Shown: positions 7,828 through 17,190, numbered from the stretch's first letter. The stretch: 57,647 bases of DNA from Vibrio maritimus (GCA_000755425.1 BBMT01000021.1:1-57647), one strand, 5' to 3'. Numbers and translations are program-made. Notes: generated by a model from the sequence alone, not told the origin.

Positions 7828-8133
7828 ATGGCTAAACAATCAATGAAAGCGCGCGAAACTAAACGCGCGAAGCTAGTAGCTAAGTTTGCTGAAAAGCGCT
7901 CAGCTCTAAAAGCTATCATCAGCGATGTAAACGCATCTGAAGAAGATCGTTGGAACGCAGTACTTAAACTGCAAGCTCTTCCACGTGATTCAAGTGCTTC
8001 ACGTCAGCGCAACCGTTGCAACCAAACTGGTCGTCCACACGGTTACCTACGTAAGTTCGGTCTAAGCCGTATCAAAGTTCGCGAAGCTTGCATGAAAGGC
8101 GAGATTCCTGGACTTCGTAAGGCTAGCTGGTAA
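7828..8133 (+). CDS. rpsN: 30S ribosomal protein S14 (zinc-independent long form)
   Basis: A 101-residue protein of the 30S head. It is the long form found in proteobacteria, without the CxxC zinc ribbon of the short form. Conserved parts are MAKQSMKARETKRAKL and RQRNRCNQTGRPHGYLRKFG with GEIPGLRKASW at the end. Confidence 0.98.
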   Translation: MAKQSMKARETKRAKLVAKFAEKRSALKAIISDVNASEEDRWNAVLKLQALPRDSSASRQRNRCNQTGRPHGYLRKFGLSRIKVREACMKGEIPGLRKASW

Positions 8134-8162
8134 TTGCCACTTAATCATTTGGAGTAAATCTT

Positions 8163-8555
8163 ATGAGCATGCAAGATCCGATTTCGGATATGCTGACCCG
8201 CGTTCGTAACGGTCAGGCAGCAAACAAAGTTGCTGTAAAAATGCCTTCTTCAAAGCTTAAAGTTGCAATCGCTGCACTACTGAAAGCTGAAGGTTACATC
8301 GTTGACTTCGCTGTTGAAGGCGAAGCAAAACCAGTGCTAGAAGTTACACTTAAGTACTTCCAAGCAAAACCAGTAATTGAGCAAATCAAACGTGTTTCAC
8401 GTCCTGGTCTGCGTGTCTACAAAAACAAAGACTCGCTACCAACTGTGATGGGCGGTTTGGGTATTGCTGTTGTTTCTACTTCCAAGGGTCTGATGTCAGA
8501 CCGCGCTGCACGTAAAGCAGGTCTTGGCGGTGAAATCATCTGTTACGTAGCTTAA
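8163..8555 (+). CDS. rpsH: 30S ribosomal protein S8
   Basis: A 130-residue central-domain 16S binder. In E. coli it is also the translational repressor of the spc operon, acting at the start of rplE. It begins MSMQDPISDMLTRVRNG and ends with the signature STSKGLMSDRAARKAGLGGE. Intact. Confidence 0.98.
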   Translation: MSMQDPISDMLTRVRNGQAANKVAVKMPSSKLKVAIAALLKAEGYIVDFAVEGEAKPVLEVTLKYFQAKPVIEQIKRVSRPGLRVYKNKDSLPTVMGGLGIAVVSTSKGLMSDRAARKAGLGGEIICYVA

Positions 8556-8567
8556 TAGGAGTAGATT

Positions 8568-9101
8568 ATGTCTCGTGTTGCTAAAGCACCTGTCGCTATT
8601 CCAGCTGGCGTAGAGGTGAAACTAAACGGCCAAGAAGTTACTGTTAAAGGCGCTAAAGGTGAACTTACTCGCGTTCTAAACAACGCGGTAGTTATCGCTC
8701 AAGAAGAGAGCAACCTTACATTCGGTCCTCGCGACGGTGTTGCTAACGCATGGGCACAAGCAGGTACTGCACGTGCACTAGTTAACAACATGGTTGTTGG
8801 TGTTACTGAAGGCTTTACTAAGAAGCTAACTCTTAAAGGTGTTGGTTACCGTGCTGCTATCAAAGGCAACGCTGTAGGCCTAACACTTGGCTTCTCTCAC
8901 CCAGTTGAGCACGAGTTGCCAGCGGGTATTAAAGCTGAGTGTCCTAGCCAAACTGAGATCATCATTACTGGTTGTGATAAGCAACTAGTTGGTCAAGTTG
9001 CAGCTGACATTCGTTCTTACCGTGAGCCTGAGCCATACAAAGGCAAAGGTGTTCGTTACGCAGATGAAAATGTGCGTACTAAAGAAGCTAAGAAGAAGTA
9101 A
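8568..9101 (+). CDS. rplF: 50S ribosomal protein L6
   Basis: A 177-residue protein near the factor-binding centre, built from two copies of one fold. It begins MSRVAKAPVAIPAGVEVKLN and carries the signature PEPYKGKGVRYADENVRTKE near the C-terminus. Spacing to rpsH is 12 bases. Intact. Confidence 0.98.
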   Translation: MSRVAKAPVAIPAGVEVKLNGQEVTVKGAKGELTRVLNNAVVIAQEESNLTFGPRDGVANAWAQAGTARALVNNMVVGVTEGFTKKLTLKGVGYRAAIKGNAVGLTLGFSHPVEHELPAGIKAECPSQTEIIITGCDKQLVGQVAADIRSYREPEPYKGKGVRYADENVRTKEAKKK

Positions 9102-9110
9102 GGTAACACT

Positions 9111-9464
9111 ATGGATAAGAAAGCATCTCGCATCCGTCGTGCTACACGTGCACGTCGTAAGATTGCAGAACTGGGTGCAACTCGCCTAGTAGTACACCGT
9201 ACTCCTCGTCACGTTTACGCTCAAGTAATCGCAGCGAACGGCTCTGAAGTTATCGCAGCCGCTTCAACTGTTGAAAAAGCGATTCGTGAAGAAGTTAAGA
9301 GTACTGGTAACATCGATGCAGCTAAAGCAGTTGGTAAAGCTGTTGCTGAGCGCGCTCTTGAAAAAGGCGTATCTGCTGTTGCATTCGATCGTTCTGGTTT
9401 CCAATACCACGGTCGAGTAGCGGCGCTAGCAGAATCTGCTCGCGAAGCTGGTCTGAAATTCTAA
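9111..9464 (+). CDS. rplR: 50S ribosomal protein L18
   Basis: A 117-residue 5S rRNA-binding protein with the basic N-terminus MDKKASRIRRATRARRK and the conserved RLVVHRTPRHVYAQVI. It ends FDRSGFQYHGRVAALAESAR. Intact and of normal length. Confidence 0.98.
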   Translation: MDKKASRIRRATRARRKIAELGATRLVVHRTPRHVYAQVIAANGSEVIAAASTVEKAIREEVKSTGNIDAAKAVGKAVAERALEKGVSAVAFDRSGFQYHGRVAALAESAREAGLKF

Positions 9465-9478
9465 GGTAGGGTTGGAAG

Positions 9479-9979
9479 ATGGCTAAAGAACAACAACAAG
9501 CTAGTGATTTGCAAGAAAAGCTAATCGCCGTTAACCGTGTTTCTAAGACGGTTAAAGGTGGTCGAATCATGAGCTTCACTGCACTAACAGTAGTTGGTGA
9601 CGGTAATGGTCGCGTAGGTTTCGGTTACGGCAAAGCTCGTGAAGTACCTGCTGCGATTCAAAAAGCAATGGAAAAAGCACGTCGTAACATGACTACGATC
9701 GCGCTTAACGAAGGCACTCTTCACCACCCGGTGAAAGGTCGCCACTCTGGCTCTAAAGTTTACATGCAGCCAGCAGCAGAAGGTACGGGTGTTATCGCAG
9801 GTGGTGCGATGCGTGCAGTACTAGAAGTTGCAGGTGTACACAACGTACTATCTAAAGCATACGGTTCTACGAACCCTATCAACATCGTTCGTGCAACGAT
9901 CGACGCTCTAGGTAGCATGAAGTCACCAGAAATGGTTGCTGCTAAACGTGGTCTAACTGTTGAATCTATTTCGGAGTAA
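9479..9979 (+). CDS. rpsE: 30S ribosomal protein S5
   Basis: A 166-residue protein important for decoding accuracy and for the mRNA entry helicase. The double-stranded RNA-binding fold signature RVSKTVKGGRIMSFTALTVV and GDGNGRVGFGYGKAREVP lie in the first 60 residues. It ends GLTVESISE, one residue shorter than E. coli. Confidence 0.98.
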   Translation: MAKEQQQASDLQEKLIAVNRVSKTVKGGRIMSFTALTVVGDGNGRVGFGYGKAREVPAAIQKAMEKARRNMTTIALNEGTLHHPVKGRHSGSKVYMQPAAEGTGVIAGGAMRAVLEVAGVHNVLSKAYGSTNPINIVRATIDALGSMKSPEMVAAKRGLTVESISE

Positions 9980-9986
9980 GAACACC

Positions 9987-10163
9987 ATGGCAACTATCAA
10001 AGTAACTCAAACTAAGAGCTCAATTGGTCGCCTACCTAAGCACAAAGCGTGTCTTAAAGGTCTTGGCCTTCGTAAAATCAACCACACAGTAGAACTTGAA
10101 GATACTCCGTGCGTTCGCGGTATGATCAACAAGGTTTACTACATGGTTAAAGTTGAGGAGTAA
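9987..10163 (+). CDS. rpmD: 50S ribosomal protein L30
   Basis: A 58-residue protein. The start is the ATG at 9987, giving MATIKVTQTKSSIGRLPKHK as in homologues; an earlier ATG inside rpsE would add nine foreign residues. The signature LKGLGLRKINHTVELEDTP is present. Confidence 0.97.
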   Translation: MATIKVTQTKSSIGRLPKHKACLKGLGLRKINHTVELEDTPCVRGMINKVYYMVKVEE

Positions 10164-10168
10164 TCAGA

Positions 10169-10602
10169 ATGCGTTTGAATACTCTATCACCGGCTGCGGG
10201 TTCTAAGCCTTCTAAGAAGCGCGTAGGTCGTGGTATCGGTTCTGGCTAGGTAAAACTGGTGGCCGTGGTCACAAAGGTCAAAAATCACGTTCTGGCGGCA
10301 GTGTTCGTCCAGGTTTTGAAGGCGGTCAAATGCCTTTGAAACAGCGTCTACCAAAATTCGGTTTCACTTCTCGTAAGAGCCTAGTGTCTGCTGAAGTTCG
10401 TCTAGCTGAGCTAGCGAAAGTAACTGGTGACGTTGTTGACCTAAACAGCCTTAAAGCAGCTAACGTTATCACTAAGAACATCGAATTTGTTAAAGTTGTT
10501 CTTTCAGGTGAAATCGACAAAGCTGTGACTGTTAAGGGTCTACGCGTGACTAAAGGCGCTAAAGCTGCAATCGAAGCTGCAGGCGGTAAAATCGAGGAAT
10601 AA
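10169..10602 (+). CDS. rplO: 50S ribosomal protein L15 (frameshifted in this sequence)
   Basis: A late-assembly 50S protein. It starts at 10169 with MRLNTLSPAAGSKPSKKRVG and reaches GIGSG, where one C is missing at 10246. GGCCTAGG would continue GLGKTGGRGHKGQKSRSGG, whereas GGCTAGG gives a false TAG. The rest, to GGKIEE, is open. The repaired length is 144 residues, identical to E. coli. Confidence 0.95.
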
Positions 10603-10622
10603 TCTCGAGGGATGAGGTACAG

Positions 10623-11954
10623 ATGGCTAAGAAACCAGGACAAGATTTAGTAGTGCAAAGAATGGCTTAAACGAACTTAAGTCTAGACTTTTATTCGTTA
10701 TAGGCGCACTTTTAGTGTTCCGTGCCGGCTCTTTTGTGCCGATCCCTGGTATTGACGCAGCTGTACTTGCCGATTTGTTCGAACAGCAAAAAGGTACCAT
10801 CGTAGAAATGTTTAACATGTTCTCCGGTGGTGCATTAGAGCGTGCATCTATTTTAGCACTGGGCATCATGCCGTATATTTCGGCGTCGATTGTTGTCCAG
10901 TTGCTAACGGTAGTTCATCCAGCGTTAGCCGAACTCAAGAAAGAGGGTGAGGCAGGGCGTCGTAAGATTAGCAATATACGCGTTATGGTACGCTTGTACT
11001 TGCAACATTCCAGGCAATAGGTATCGCAACTGGCCTTCCAAACATGGTCAATAATCTGGTTGTTATCAACCAAACCATGTTTACGCTAATTGCAACCGTA
11101 AGTTTAGTAACTGGTACCATGTTCCTAATGTGGTTAGGTGAACAAATTACAGAGCGTGGAATCGGTAATGGTATTTCCATTCTGATTTTTGCAGGTATTG
11201 TTGCTGGATTGCCTTCTGCAATCGGTCAAACAATCGAGCAAGCGCGTCAAGGTGAACTGCACGTACTTCTTCTGTTGTTGATTGCTGTACTTGCTTTCGC
11301 AGTGATTTACTTTGTTGTGTTTATGGAACGTGGTCAACGTCGTATCGTCGTTAACTACGCTAAACGTCAACAAGGCCGTAAGGTTTTCGCTGCACAGAGC
11401 ACACACCTACCGTTGAAAATCAACATGGCAGGTGTTATTCCAGCAATCTTTGCTTCAAGCATTATCCTGTTCCCAGGAACACTGGCTCAGTGGTTTGGTC
11501 AGAATGGTGAGAGCAGCGCGTTCGGTTGGTTAACTGACGTGTCATTGGCTCTTAGCCCAGGTCAACCGCTGTATGTAATGCTTTATGCAGCAGCGATTAT
11601 TTTCTTCTGTTTCTTCTACACGGCTCTTGTTTTCAATCCGCGTGAAACAGCAGATAACTTGAAGAAGTCAGGTGCATTCGTACCCGGCATCCGCCAGGTG
11701 AGCAGACAGCGAAATACATTGATAAAGTAATGACTAGACTAACCCTTGCTGGTGCTCTATATATTACATTTATCTGTCTGATTCCCGAGTTCATGATGGT
11801 CGCGTGGAACGTACGTTTCTACTTCGGCGGTACTTCACTACTTATCGTAGTGGTAGTAATTATGGACTTTATGGCACAGGTACAGACTCATCTGATGTCA
11901 CAACAGTATGATTCTGTGTTGAAGAAAGCAAATCTGAAAGGTTACGGCCGTTAA
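10623..11954 (+). CDS. secY: Protein translocase subunit SecY (three deletions in this sequence)
   Basis: SecY is the channel of the SecYEG translocon, with ten membrane helices. Three bases are missing: one T after GAT near 10646 (should give GQDFSSAKNG), one C near 10972 (should give RRKISQYTRYGTLV) and one C near 11693 (should give GIRPGEQTAKYID). Conserved segments between the breaks include FNMFSGGALERASILALGIM, ERGIGNGISILIFAGI, FVVFMERGQRRIVVNYAKR and NPRETADNLKKSGAF. Repaired length is 444 residues. The gene is essential, so these are taken as sequence errors. Confidence 0.95.
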
Positions 11955-11993
11955 TTCGGCGGTAGTCTCAGATTTCATCTACGGAGTTTAGCA

Positions 11994-12110
11994 ATGAAAG
12001 TTCGTGCTTCCGTTAAAAAAATCTGCCGTAACTGTAAAGTTATCAAGCGCAACGGTGTTGTGCGTGTTATCTGTAGCAGTGAGCCAAAGCACAAACAGCG
12101 CCAAGGCTAA
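11994..12110 (+). CDS. rpmJ: 50S ribosomal protein L36 (zinc-binding form)
   Basis: A 38-residue protein from the ATG at 11994 to the TAA at 12110. It is the zinc-ribbon (C+) version: Cys11, Cys14, Cys27 and His33 are all present in MKVRASVKKICRNCKV and ICSSEPKHKQRQG. GGAG lies ahead of the start. Last gene of the spc operon. The presence of zur in the same window makes a zinc-free paralogue elsewhere in the genome possible. Confidence 0.97.
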   Translation: MKVRASVKKICRNCKVIKRNGVVRVICSSEPKHKQRQG

Positions 12111-12137
12111 TTAAGCAGAAATTTTTACTTGAAATAT

Positions 12138-12226
12138 AAGGTATGGTCGAGTATATTCCTCGGCCTACCTTTTGCGTGCAAAAGAAGTAGCACTCCGCAG
12201 CGTATCCATAACGGGCTTTGCTGCGG
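12138..12226 (+). promoter_or_regulatory. Hairpins in the leader between rpmJ and rpsM
   Basis: Two stem-loops lie here. One is AAGGTATGGTCGAG with CTCGGCCTACCTT (12138-12171), followed by TTTG. The other is CCGCAGC with GCTGCGG (12195-12226), followed by a short T tract. In E. coli the alpha operon leader folds into an S4-binding pseudoknot over the rpsM start. A similar role is plausible, but the fold cannot be confirmed by eye. Confidence 0.45.
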
Positions 12227-12258
12227 CTATTCTTTTTAAGAAACACTAGGAGTGAATA

Positions 12259-12612
12259 ATGGCCCGTATAGCAGGCATTAACATTCCTGATCAAAAACAC
12301 GCTGTAATCGCGCTAACTGCGATCTACGGCATCGGTAAAACTCGCTCTCAAGCTATCCTAGCTGAAGTGGGTATTGCTGAAGATGTTAAGATCAGTGAAC
12401 TAACTGAAGAGCAGATCGATCAACTGCGTGATGGTGTAGCTAAGTACACTGTAGAAGGTGATCTACGTCGTGAAGTATCAATGAACATCAAGCGTCTTAT
12501 GGACCTTGGCTGTTACCGTGGTCTTCGTCATCGTCGCAGTCTACCACTACGTGGACAGCTACTAAAACCAACGCTCGCACCCGTAAGTCCGCGTAAGCCG
12601 ATCAAGAAATAA
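12259..12612 (+). CDS. rpsM: 30S ribosomal protein S13 (compensated frameshift in this sequence)
   Basis: S13 is a head protein that bridges to L5. Residues 1-99 are normal (MARIAGINIPDQKHAVIAL to HRRSLPLRGQ). The next stretch reads LLKPTLAPVS instead of the invariant RTKTNARTRKG, and the frame then returns to PRKPIKK. This is explained by a missing G after 12559 and a missing GG at about 12597, three bases in all. The frame looks open at 117 residues, but the tRNA-contacting tail is wrong; the true protein is 118 residues. Confidence 0.95.
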   Translation: MARIAGINIPDQKHAVIALTAIYGIGKTRSQAILAEVGIAEDVKISELTEEQIDQLRDGVAKYTVEGDLRREVSMNIKRLMDLGCYRGLRHRRSLPLRGQLLKPTLAPVSPRKPIKK

Positions 12613-12630
12613 TCGGGAAGGTAGAGTACA

Positions 12631-13020
12631 ATGGCTAAACAACCAACTCGCGCTCGTAAGCGCGTACGCAAGCAAGTTGCAGATGGCGTTGCGCACATCC
12701 ATGCTTCTTTCAATAACACAATCGTAACCATTACTGACCGTCAAGGTAACGCTCTAGCATGGGCAACTGCAGGTGGTTCAGGTTTCCGTGGTTCTCGTAA
12801 GTCTACTCCGTTCGCTGCACAGGTTGCTGCTGAGCGTTGTGCTGAAATGGCTAAAGAATACGGTCTAAAGAACTTGGAAGTTATGGTTAAGGGTCCAGGT
12901 CCAGGTCGCGAATCTACTGTTCGTGCACTGAACGCTGCTGGTTTCCGCATCACGAACATCGTTGACGCGACACCAATCCCTCATAACGGTTGTCGTCCAC
13001 CTAAGAAACGTCGCGTATAA
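12631..13020 (+). CDS. rpsK: 30S ribosomal protein S11
   Basis: A 129-residue platform protein next to the mRNA exit. It has [20 protein letters not shown] near residue 18, [20 protein letters not shown] near 87 and the invariant tail [13 protein letters not shown]. Intact. Confidence 0.98.
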
Positions 13021-13047
13021 CGTTTCTAGGATAATTGGAGAAGAATC

Positions 13048-13667
13048 ATGGCAAGATATTTGGGTCCTAAGCTGAAGCTTAGCCGTCGCGAAGGTACAGA
13101 CTTATTCCTTAAGTCAGGCGTACGCGCGATCGATACCAAGTGTAAAATCGATAACGCACCAGGTGTACACGGCGCTCGTCGCGGTCGTCTATCTGAGTAT
13201 GGCGTTCAGCTTCGTGAGAAGCAAAAAGTTCGTCGTATTTACGGCGTTCTAGAAAAACAATTCCGTAACTACTACAAAGAAGCAGCTCGCCTTAAAGGCA
13301 ACACTGGTGAAAACCTACTTCAGCTTCTTGAAGGTCGTCTAGATAACGTAGTTACCGCATGGGCTTTGGTGCAACTCGCGCAGAAGCACGTCAGCTAGTT
13401 AGCCACAAAGCTATCCTAGTTAACGGTAATGTTGTAAACGTTCCTTCATTCAAAATTACGGCTAACGACGTTGTTTCTATCCGCGAGAAGGCTAAACAGC
13501 AAGCTCGTATTAAAGCGGCTCTAGAAGTTGCTGAACAACGCGAAAAACCAACTTGGATTGAAGTAGATGCTGGCAAGATGGAAGGTACATTCAAGCGTAT
13601 GCCTGAGCGTTCAGATCTATCTGCTGACATTAACGAACACTTGATCGTCGAGCTTTACTCTAAGTAA
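13048..13667 (+). CDS. rpsD: 30S ribosomal protein S4 (frameshifted in this sequence)
   Basis: S4 starts 30S assembly and, in E. coli, represses the alpha operon. Residues 1-102 are intact (MARYLGPKLKLSRREGTDLF to EGRLDNVV). One T is missing at 13353, so GTTTACCGC has become GTTACCGC and YRMGFGATRAEARQLV is lost from the frame; the S4 RNA-binding domain then continues to ELYSK. Repaired length is 206 residues, equal to E. coli. Confidence 0.95.
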
Positions 13668-13691
13668 GGTTTAAACTAAAGAGAGGACACA

Positions 13692-14683
13692 ATGCAGGGT
13701 TCTGTAACAGAATTTCTTAAGCCACGTCTTGTTGACATCGAACAAGTTAGCACGACACACGCAAAAGTAACTCTTGAGCCATTAGAGCGTGGCTTTGGTC
13801 ACACTCTAGGTAATGCGCTTCGCCGTATTTTGCTTTCGTCAATGCCAGGTTGTGCAGTGACTGAAGTTGAAATCGAAGGCGTTCTGCACGAGTACAGCAC
13901 TAAAGAAGGTGTACAAGAAGATATCCTTGAGATTCTTCTTAACCTGAAAGGTCTAGCTGTTCGCGTTGCTGAAGGCAAAGACGAAGTGTTTATTACACTA
14001 AACAAATCAGGCTCAGGCCCTGTTGTTGCAGGTGACATCACCCATGATGGTGATGTAGAGATCGCTAACCCAGAACACGTTATTTGTCACCTAACGGATG
14101 ACAACGCTGAGATTTCTATGCGAATCAAAGTTGAACGTGGTCGCGGTTATGTTCCAGCTTCAGCTCGTATCCATACTGAAGAAGATGAGCGTCCAATCGG
14201 TCGTTTGCTTGTTGACGCAACTTACAGCCCAGTAGACAAAATTGCCTACGCTGTAGAAGCGGCACGTGTTGAGCAACGTACTGACCTAGACAAGCTCGTT
14301 ATCGATATGGAAACGAACGGTACTCTAGAACCTGAGGAAGCAATCCGTCGCGCAGCTACTATCCTAGCTGAGCAATTGGATGCGTTCGTAGATCTTCGTG
14401 ATGTACGTGTTCCTGAGGAGAAGGAAGAGAAGCCGGAGTTCGATCCTATTCTACTGCGTCCTGTAGACGATCTTGAACTAACAGTTCGCTCTGCTAACTG
14501 TCTAAAAGCAGAAGCGATTCACTACATCGGTGATCTTGTACAGCGTACTGAGGTTGAGCTACTTAAAACGCCAAACCTTGGTAAAAAATCTCTTACTGAG
14601 ATTAAAGACGTACTTGCATCACGTGGTCTGTCTCTGGGCATGCGCTAGAAAACTGGCCACCAGCGTCTATCGCTGAAGATTAA
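13692..14683 (+). CDS. rpoA: RNA polymerase alpha subunit (3' frameshift in this sequence)
   Basis: Alpha forms the dimer scaffold of RNA polymerase and contacts UP elements and activators through its C-terminal domain. The N-terminal domain (MQGSVTEFLKPRLVDIEQVS) and C-terminal domain (RSANCLKAEAIHYIGDLVQR) are intact up to SLGMR. One C is lost at 14645, which turns CGCCTAGAA into CGCTAGAA and makes a false TAG at 14646-14648. The true end is LENWPPASIAED at TAA 14681-14683. The 318-residue truncated frame looks complete, but the family length is about 330 and the repaired length is 330. Confidence 0.95.
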
Positions 14684-14709
14684 TCGATACTAGTTAGAAG
14701 GATTAGGTC

Positions 14710-15096
14710 ATGCGCCATCGTAAGAGTGGTCGTCAACTCAACCGCAACAGCAGCCATCGCAAAGCGATGTTCAGCAATATGGCTAGCTCTCTTGTACGTC
14801 ATGAAGTAATCAAGACTACATTGCCTAAAGCAAAAGAGCTACGTCGCGTAGTTGAGCCTTTGATTACACTAGCTAAGACTGACAGTGTTGCTAACCGTCG
14901 TCTAGCATTTGCACGTACTCGTGATAACGAAGTAGTTGCGAAACTATTCAACGAACTAGGTCCACGTTTTGCTGCTCGTCAGGGCGGTTACACTCGTATC
15001 CTAAAAGCTGGCTTCCGTGCTGGCGATAAAGCTCCAATGGCTTACATTGAGCTAGTTGATCGCCCAGAAGCATCTGAAGAAGCTGCTGCTGAGTAA
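14710..15096 (+). CDS. rplQ: 50S ribosomal protein L17
   Basis: A 128-residue protein near the tunnel exit, last gene of the alpha operon. It begins MRHRKSGRQLNRNSSHRKAM, contains RLAFARTRDNEVVAKLFNEL and ends with an acidic EASEEAAAE tail. Intact, followed by a strong terminator. Confidence 0.98.
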   Translation: MRHRKSGRQLNRNSSHRKAMFSNMASSLVRHEVIKTTLPKAKELRRVVEPLITLAKTDSVANRRLAFARTRDNEVVAKLFNELGPRFAARQGGYTRILKAGFRAGDKAPMAYIELVDRPEASEEAAAE

Positions 15097-15118
15097 TCAG
15101 TAAAGTTCGTAGAACTAA

Positions 15119-15147
15119 AAAAGCCGAGCATTTATGCTCGGCTTTTT
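15119..15147 (+). terminator. Terminator of the alpha operon
   Basis: AAAGCCGAGCAT pairs with ATGCTCGGCTTT and is followed by TTT. It lies 23 bases after rplQ. Confidence 0.92.
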
Positions 15148-15195
15148 GCTATCTGCTATTTTGAAATTGACCGTAATTTAAATCGCCTCTCCCCT

Positions 15196-15663
15196 TTACT
15201 GCCATAGTGATGTCAGTGATTCCATAAGACCTGAACTTGCTCCTTGTGAACCAAGGTAATCCAATACAACCGGTGCGAACTGTGAAATCATCGACGGGTC
15301 CAGACCTACTGATGAAAATGCACTTTTAACACTCTCCATATTTTGTATTGAAGAGAGAAGGCCACTGTTTGTTAGCGAATCCATTCCGGGAATCAGCGAA
15401 CTTAGTTCACTTTGCTGCTCTGAACCTAATGAGCTTTGTGCCAGAGAGAGTAGTGCTCCAACACCTGTTGTCGCTTGTTCGGGTGAGATTGAGAGATCGT
15501 TTACTAAGTCATTAACGACCGGCGAGTCTTTTGCCTTCATCATAGAATTCGCGCTAGAAAGCAAACTGTTAGCATCGTCTGCTGATACACTCGAGAGATC
15601 GAGTGCTGCGTGGGTTGGGACTGAAATTAGTAGTGCCGCAGTAAGGGCTAGAAAAGTTCTCAT
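15196..15663 (-). CDS. Secreted DUF2780 (VcgC/VcgE-type) protein
   Basis: About 155 residues with a clear signal peptide (MRTFLALTAALLISVPTHAA) followed by a small helical, serine-rich protein (LLSSANSMMKAKDSPVVNDL and repeated SLLS/GLLSS patterns). It resembles the DUF2780 family, first noted in Vibrio as VcgC/VcgE, of unknown function. Location is probably periplasmic. The ATG at 15663 is chosen because GGAC precedes it; a second ATG twelve bases upstream has no ribosome site. It stands alone, convergent with rplQ. Confidence 0.75.
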   Translation of the reverse strand: MRTFLALTAALLISVPTHAALDLSSVSADDANSLLSSANSMMKAKDSPVVNDLVNDLSISPEQATTGVGALLSLAQSSLGSEQQSELSSLIPGMDSLTNSGLLSSIQNMESVKSAFSSVGLDPSMISQFAPVVLDYLGSQGASSGLMESLTSLWQ

Positions 15664-15704
15664 GATACCGTCCATTTTATTGTCTACTCACTAAGATTAG
15701 ACAA

Positions 15705-15736
15705 TTAAAAAAGCAGTGACGAGTCACTGCTTTTAA
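15705..15736 (-). terminator. Terminator of fklB
   Basis: AAAAGCAGTGAC pairs with GTCACTGCTTTT, and on the minus strand the stem runs into a T tract. It lies between the fklB stop and the DUF2780 gene. Confidence 0.85.
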
Positions 15737-15758
15737 AAACTGAGTATCAGAGCTGAGA

Positions 15759-16382
15759 TTAAGCGATGATGTCTAGTAGCTCAACTTCGAATACTAGTGC
15801 TGCAAACGGAGGAATCGCTGCGCCTGCGCCGCGCTCACCGTATGCTAGATCTTGAGGAATGTACAGCTTCCACTTAGAACCTACAGGCATAAGTTGAAGT
15901 GCTTCAACCCAACCTTTGATTACGCCAGTTACTGGGAACTCAGCAGGTTGACCGCGAGATACAGAGCTGTCGAATACAGTACCGTCTGTTAGCTCACCGT
16001 GGTAGTGAACACGTACAGTTTTGTCTGCAGATGGAATTTCGCCAGTACCTTCAGTGATCACTTCGTATTGAAGACCAGACTCAAGAACTGTAACTTCTGA
16101 ACGAAGTGCGTTGTCTTTTAGGAACGCTTCACCGTCAGCTGCAGCTGCTTTTGCTGCTTCTTGACGTAGTGCTTCTGCACGAGTGTGTAGCTCTTGCAGT
16201 GCGTTGTTGATCTCGTCAATTTCGATTTCTGGCATGTCACCAGTTAGTGCAGTTGCAATACCTTTAGCGATTGCATCTACGTTTAGACCTTCTAGGCCGC
16301 TACCTGCTAGTTGTTGGCCCATTTGTAGACCAATACCATAGCTTGCTTTCTGTTCTACAGTTTCTAATTTCACGTCAGACAT
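15759..16382 (-). CDS. fklB: FKBP-type peptidyl-prolyl isomerase (FKBP22)
   Basis: A 207-residue cytoplasmic peptidyl-prolyl cis-trans isomerase. The N-terminal helical dimerisation domain includes ASYGIGLQMGQQL and a long glutamate/alanine-rich helix. The C-terminal FKBP domain shows VRVHYHGELTDGTVFDSS, GVIKGWVEALQLMPVGSKW and IPQDLAYGERGAGAAIPP. Length matches E. coli FklB (206). Monocistronic, with its own terminator. Confidence 0.93.
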   Translation of the reverse strand: MSDVKLETVEQKASYGIGLQMGQQLAGSGLEGLNVDAIAKGIATALTGDMPEIEIDEINNALQELHTRAEALRQEAAKAAAADGEAFLKDNALRSEVTVLESGLQYEVITEGTGEIPSADKTVRVHYHGELTDGTVFDSSVSRGQPAEFPVTGVIKGWVEALQLMPVGSKWKLYIPQDLAYGERGAGAAIPPFAALVFEVELLDIIA

Positions 16383-16587
16383 GACGGTCTCTCTTGCTAT
16401 TCGAATGAAGACAAAAGCATACCAGTTCTGGCTTTAAACCGAAACGCTCTAACCAACTTTTACCAATTAATTCGTTTTGGTTGTTAAACTTGTGACATTA
16501 GGCGGTTATAAATTAGCAGACCTGCGATTTTTCTATACTCTGAACGCAGGTTTTCTTAAACTGAGACGGTTGTGTAGTAGGAGACCA

Positions 16588-17190
16588 ATGGGAATGAATC
16601 GTCGTCACCGTAAAAAGCAAAAAGTTGACCACGTTCAAGTGCTGAAAGAAAAGTGGCAAGCGCTGGATTTATCGCGTCTAAAGCAAATCGACTTCTCTCG
16701 ATTGTTTGCAATACGTGATAAGGCTAAGGCGTTCTGGCATCGTTTGCCGCGTCTACACAGAAGGATTTTGAGTGTTCTCATTCCTGTTGTTGTTGTATTG
16801 CTGCTACTGCCTGGTCAAAAGGCTGAGGCACCTCAAGCAACGCCTACCAATCAACGAGTCGCAGTCAGTGTTAATACTGCCCCATTGAGCGAGCAGTCTT
16901 CGCAGGTTAGCGTAGAAGAGCGAGTTGAAACGGATTGGCGCGAGTACACGGTGAAAAAGGGTGACACGTTAGCGCGTGTGTTCCGTACCAATCAATTATC
17001 GATGGCCGATTTGAACGCGTTGGCACGTATCGAAGGCAGTGACAAACCTCTAAGCCGAATTAAACAAGGCCAACTAATCCGATTTAAGTTCAATGAAGAA
17101 GGTAGCTTAGATATCTTGCAGATTGAGCGTGGCGATCAGTCGATCATGTTCTTCCGTTTGTCTGATGGTGGATTTGGTCGCAGTAAATAG
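16588..17190 (+). CDS. OapA/YtfB family cell-envelope protein with LysM-like domain
   Basis: About 200 residues. A basic N-terminal cytoplasmic part is followed by one membrane helix (ILSVLIPVVVVLLLLPG, near residue 65), a linker, and a C-terminal LysM/OapA domain (WREYTVKKGDTLARVFRTNQ to SDGGFGRSK). It matches E. coli YtfB, a septal cell-division protein, and Haemophilus OapA. The ATG at 16588 follows TAGGAG; an ATG two codons later is also possible. Much longer upstream starts give unconserved sequence. Confidence 0.8.
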   Translation: MGMNRRHRKKQKVDHVQVLKEKWQALDLSRLKQIDFSRLFAIRDKAKAFWHRLPRLHRRILSVLIPVVVVLLLLPGQKAEAPQATPTNQRVAVSVNTAPLSEQSSQVSVEERVETDWREYTVKKGDTLARVFRTNQLSMADLNALARIEGSDKPLSRIKQGQLIRFKFNEEGSLDILQIERGDQSIMFFRLSDGGFGRSK

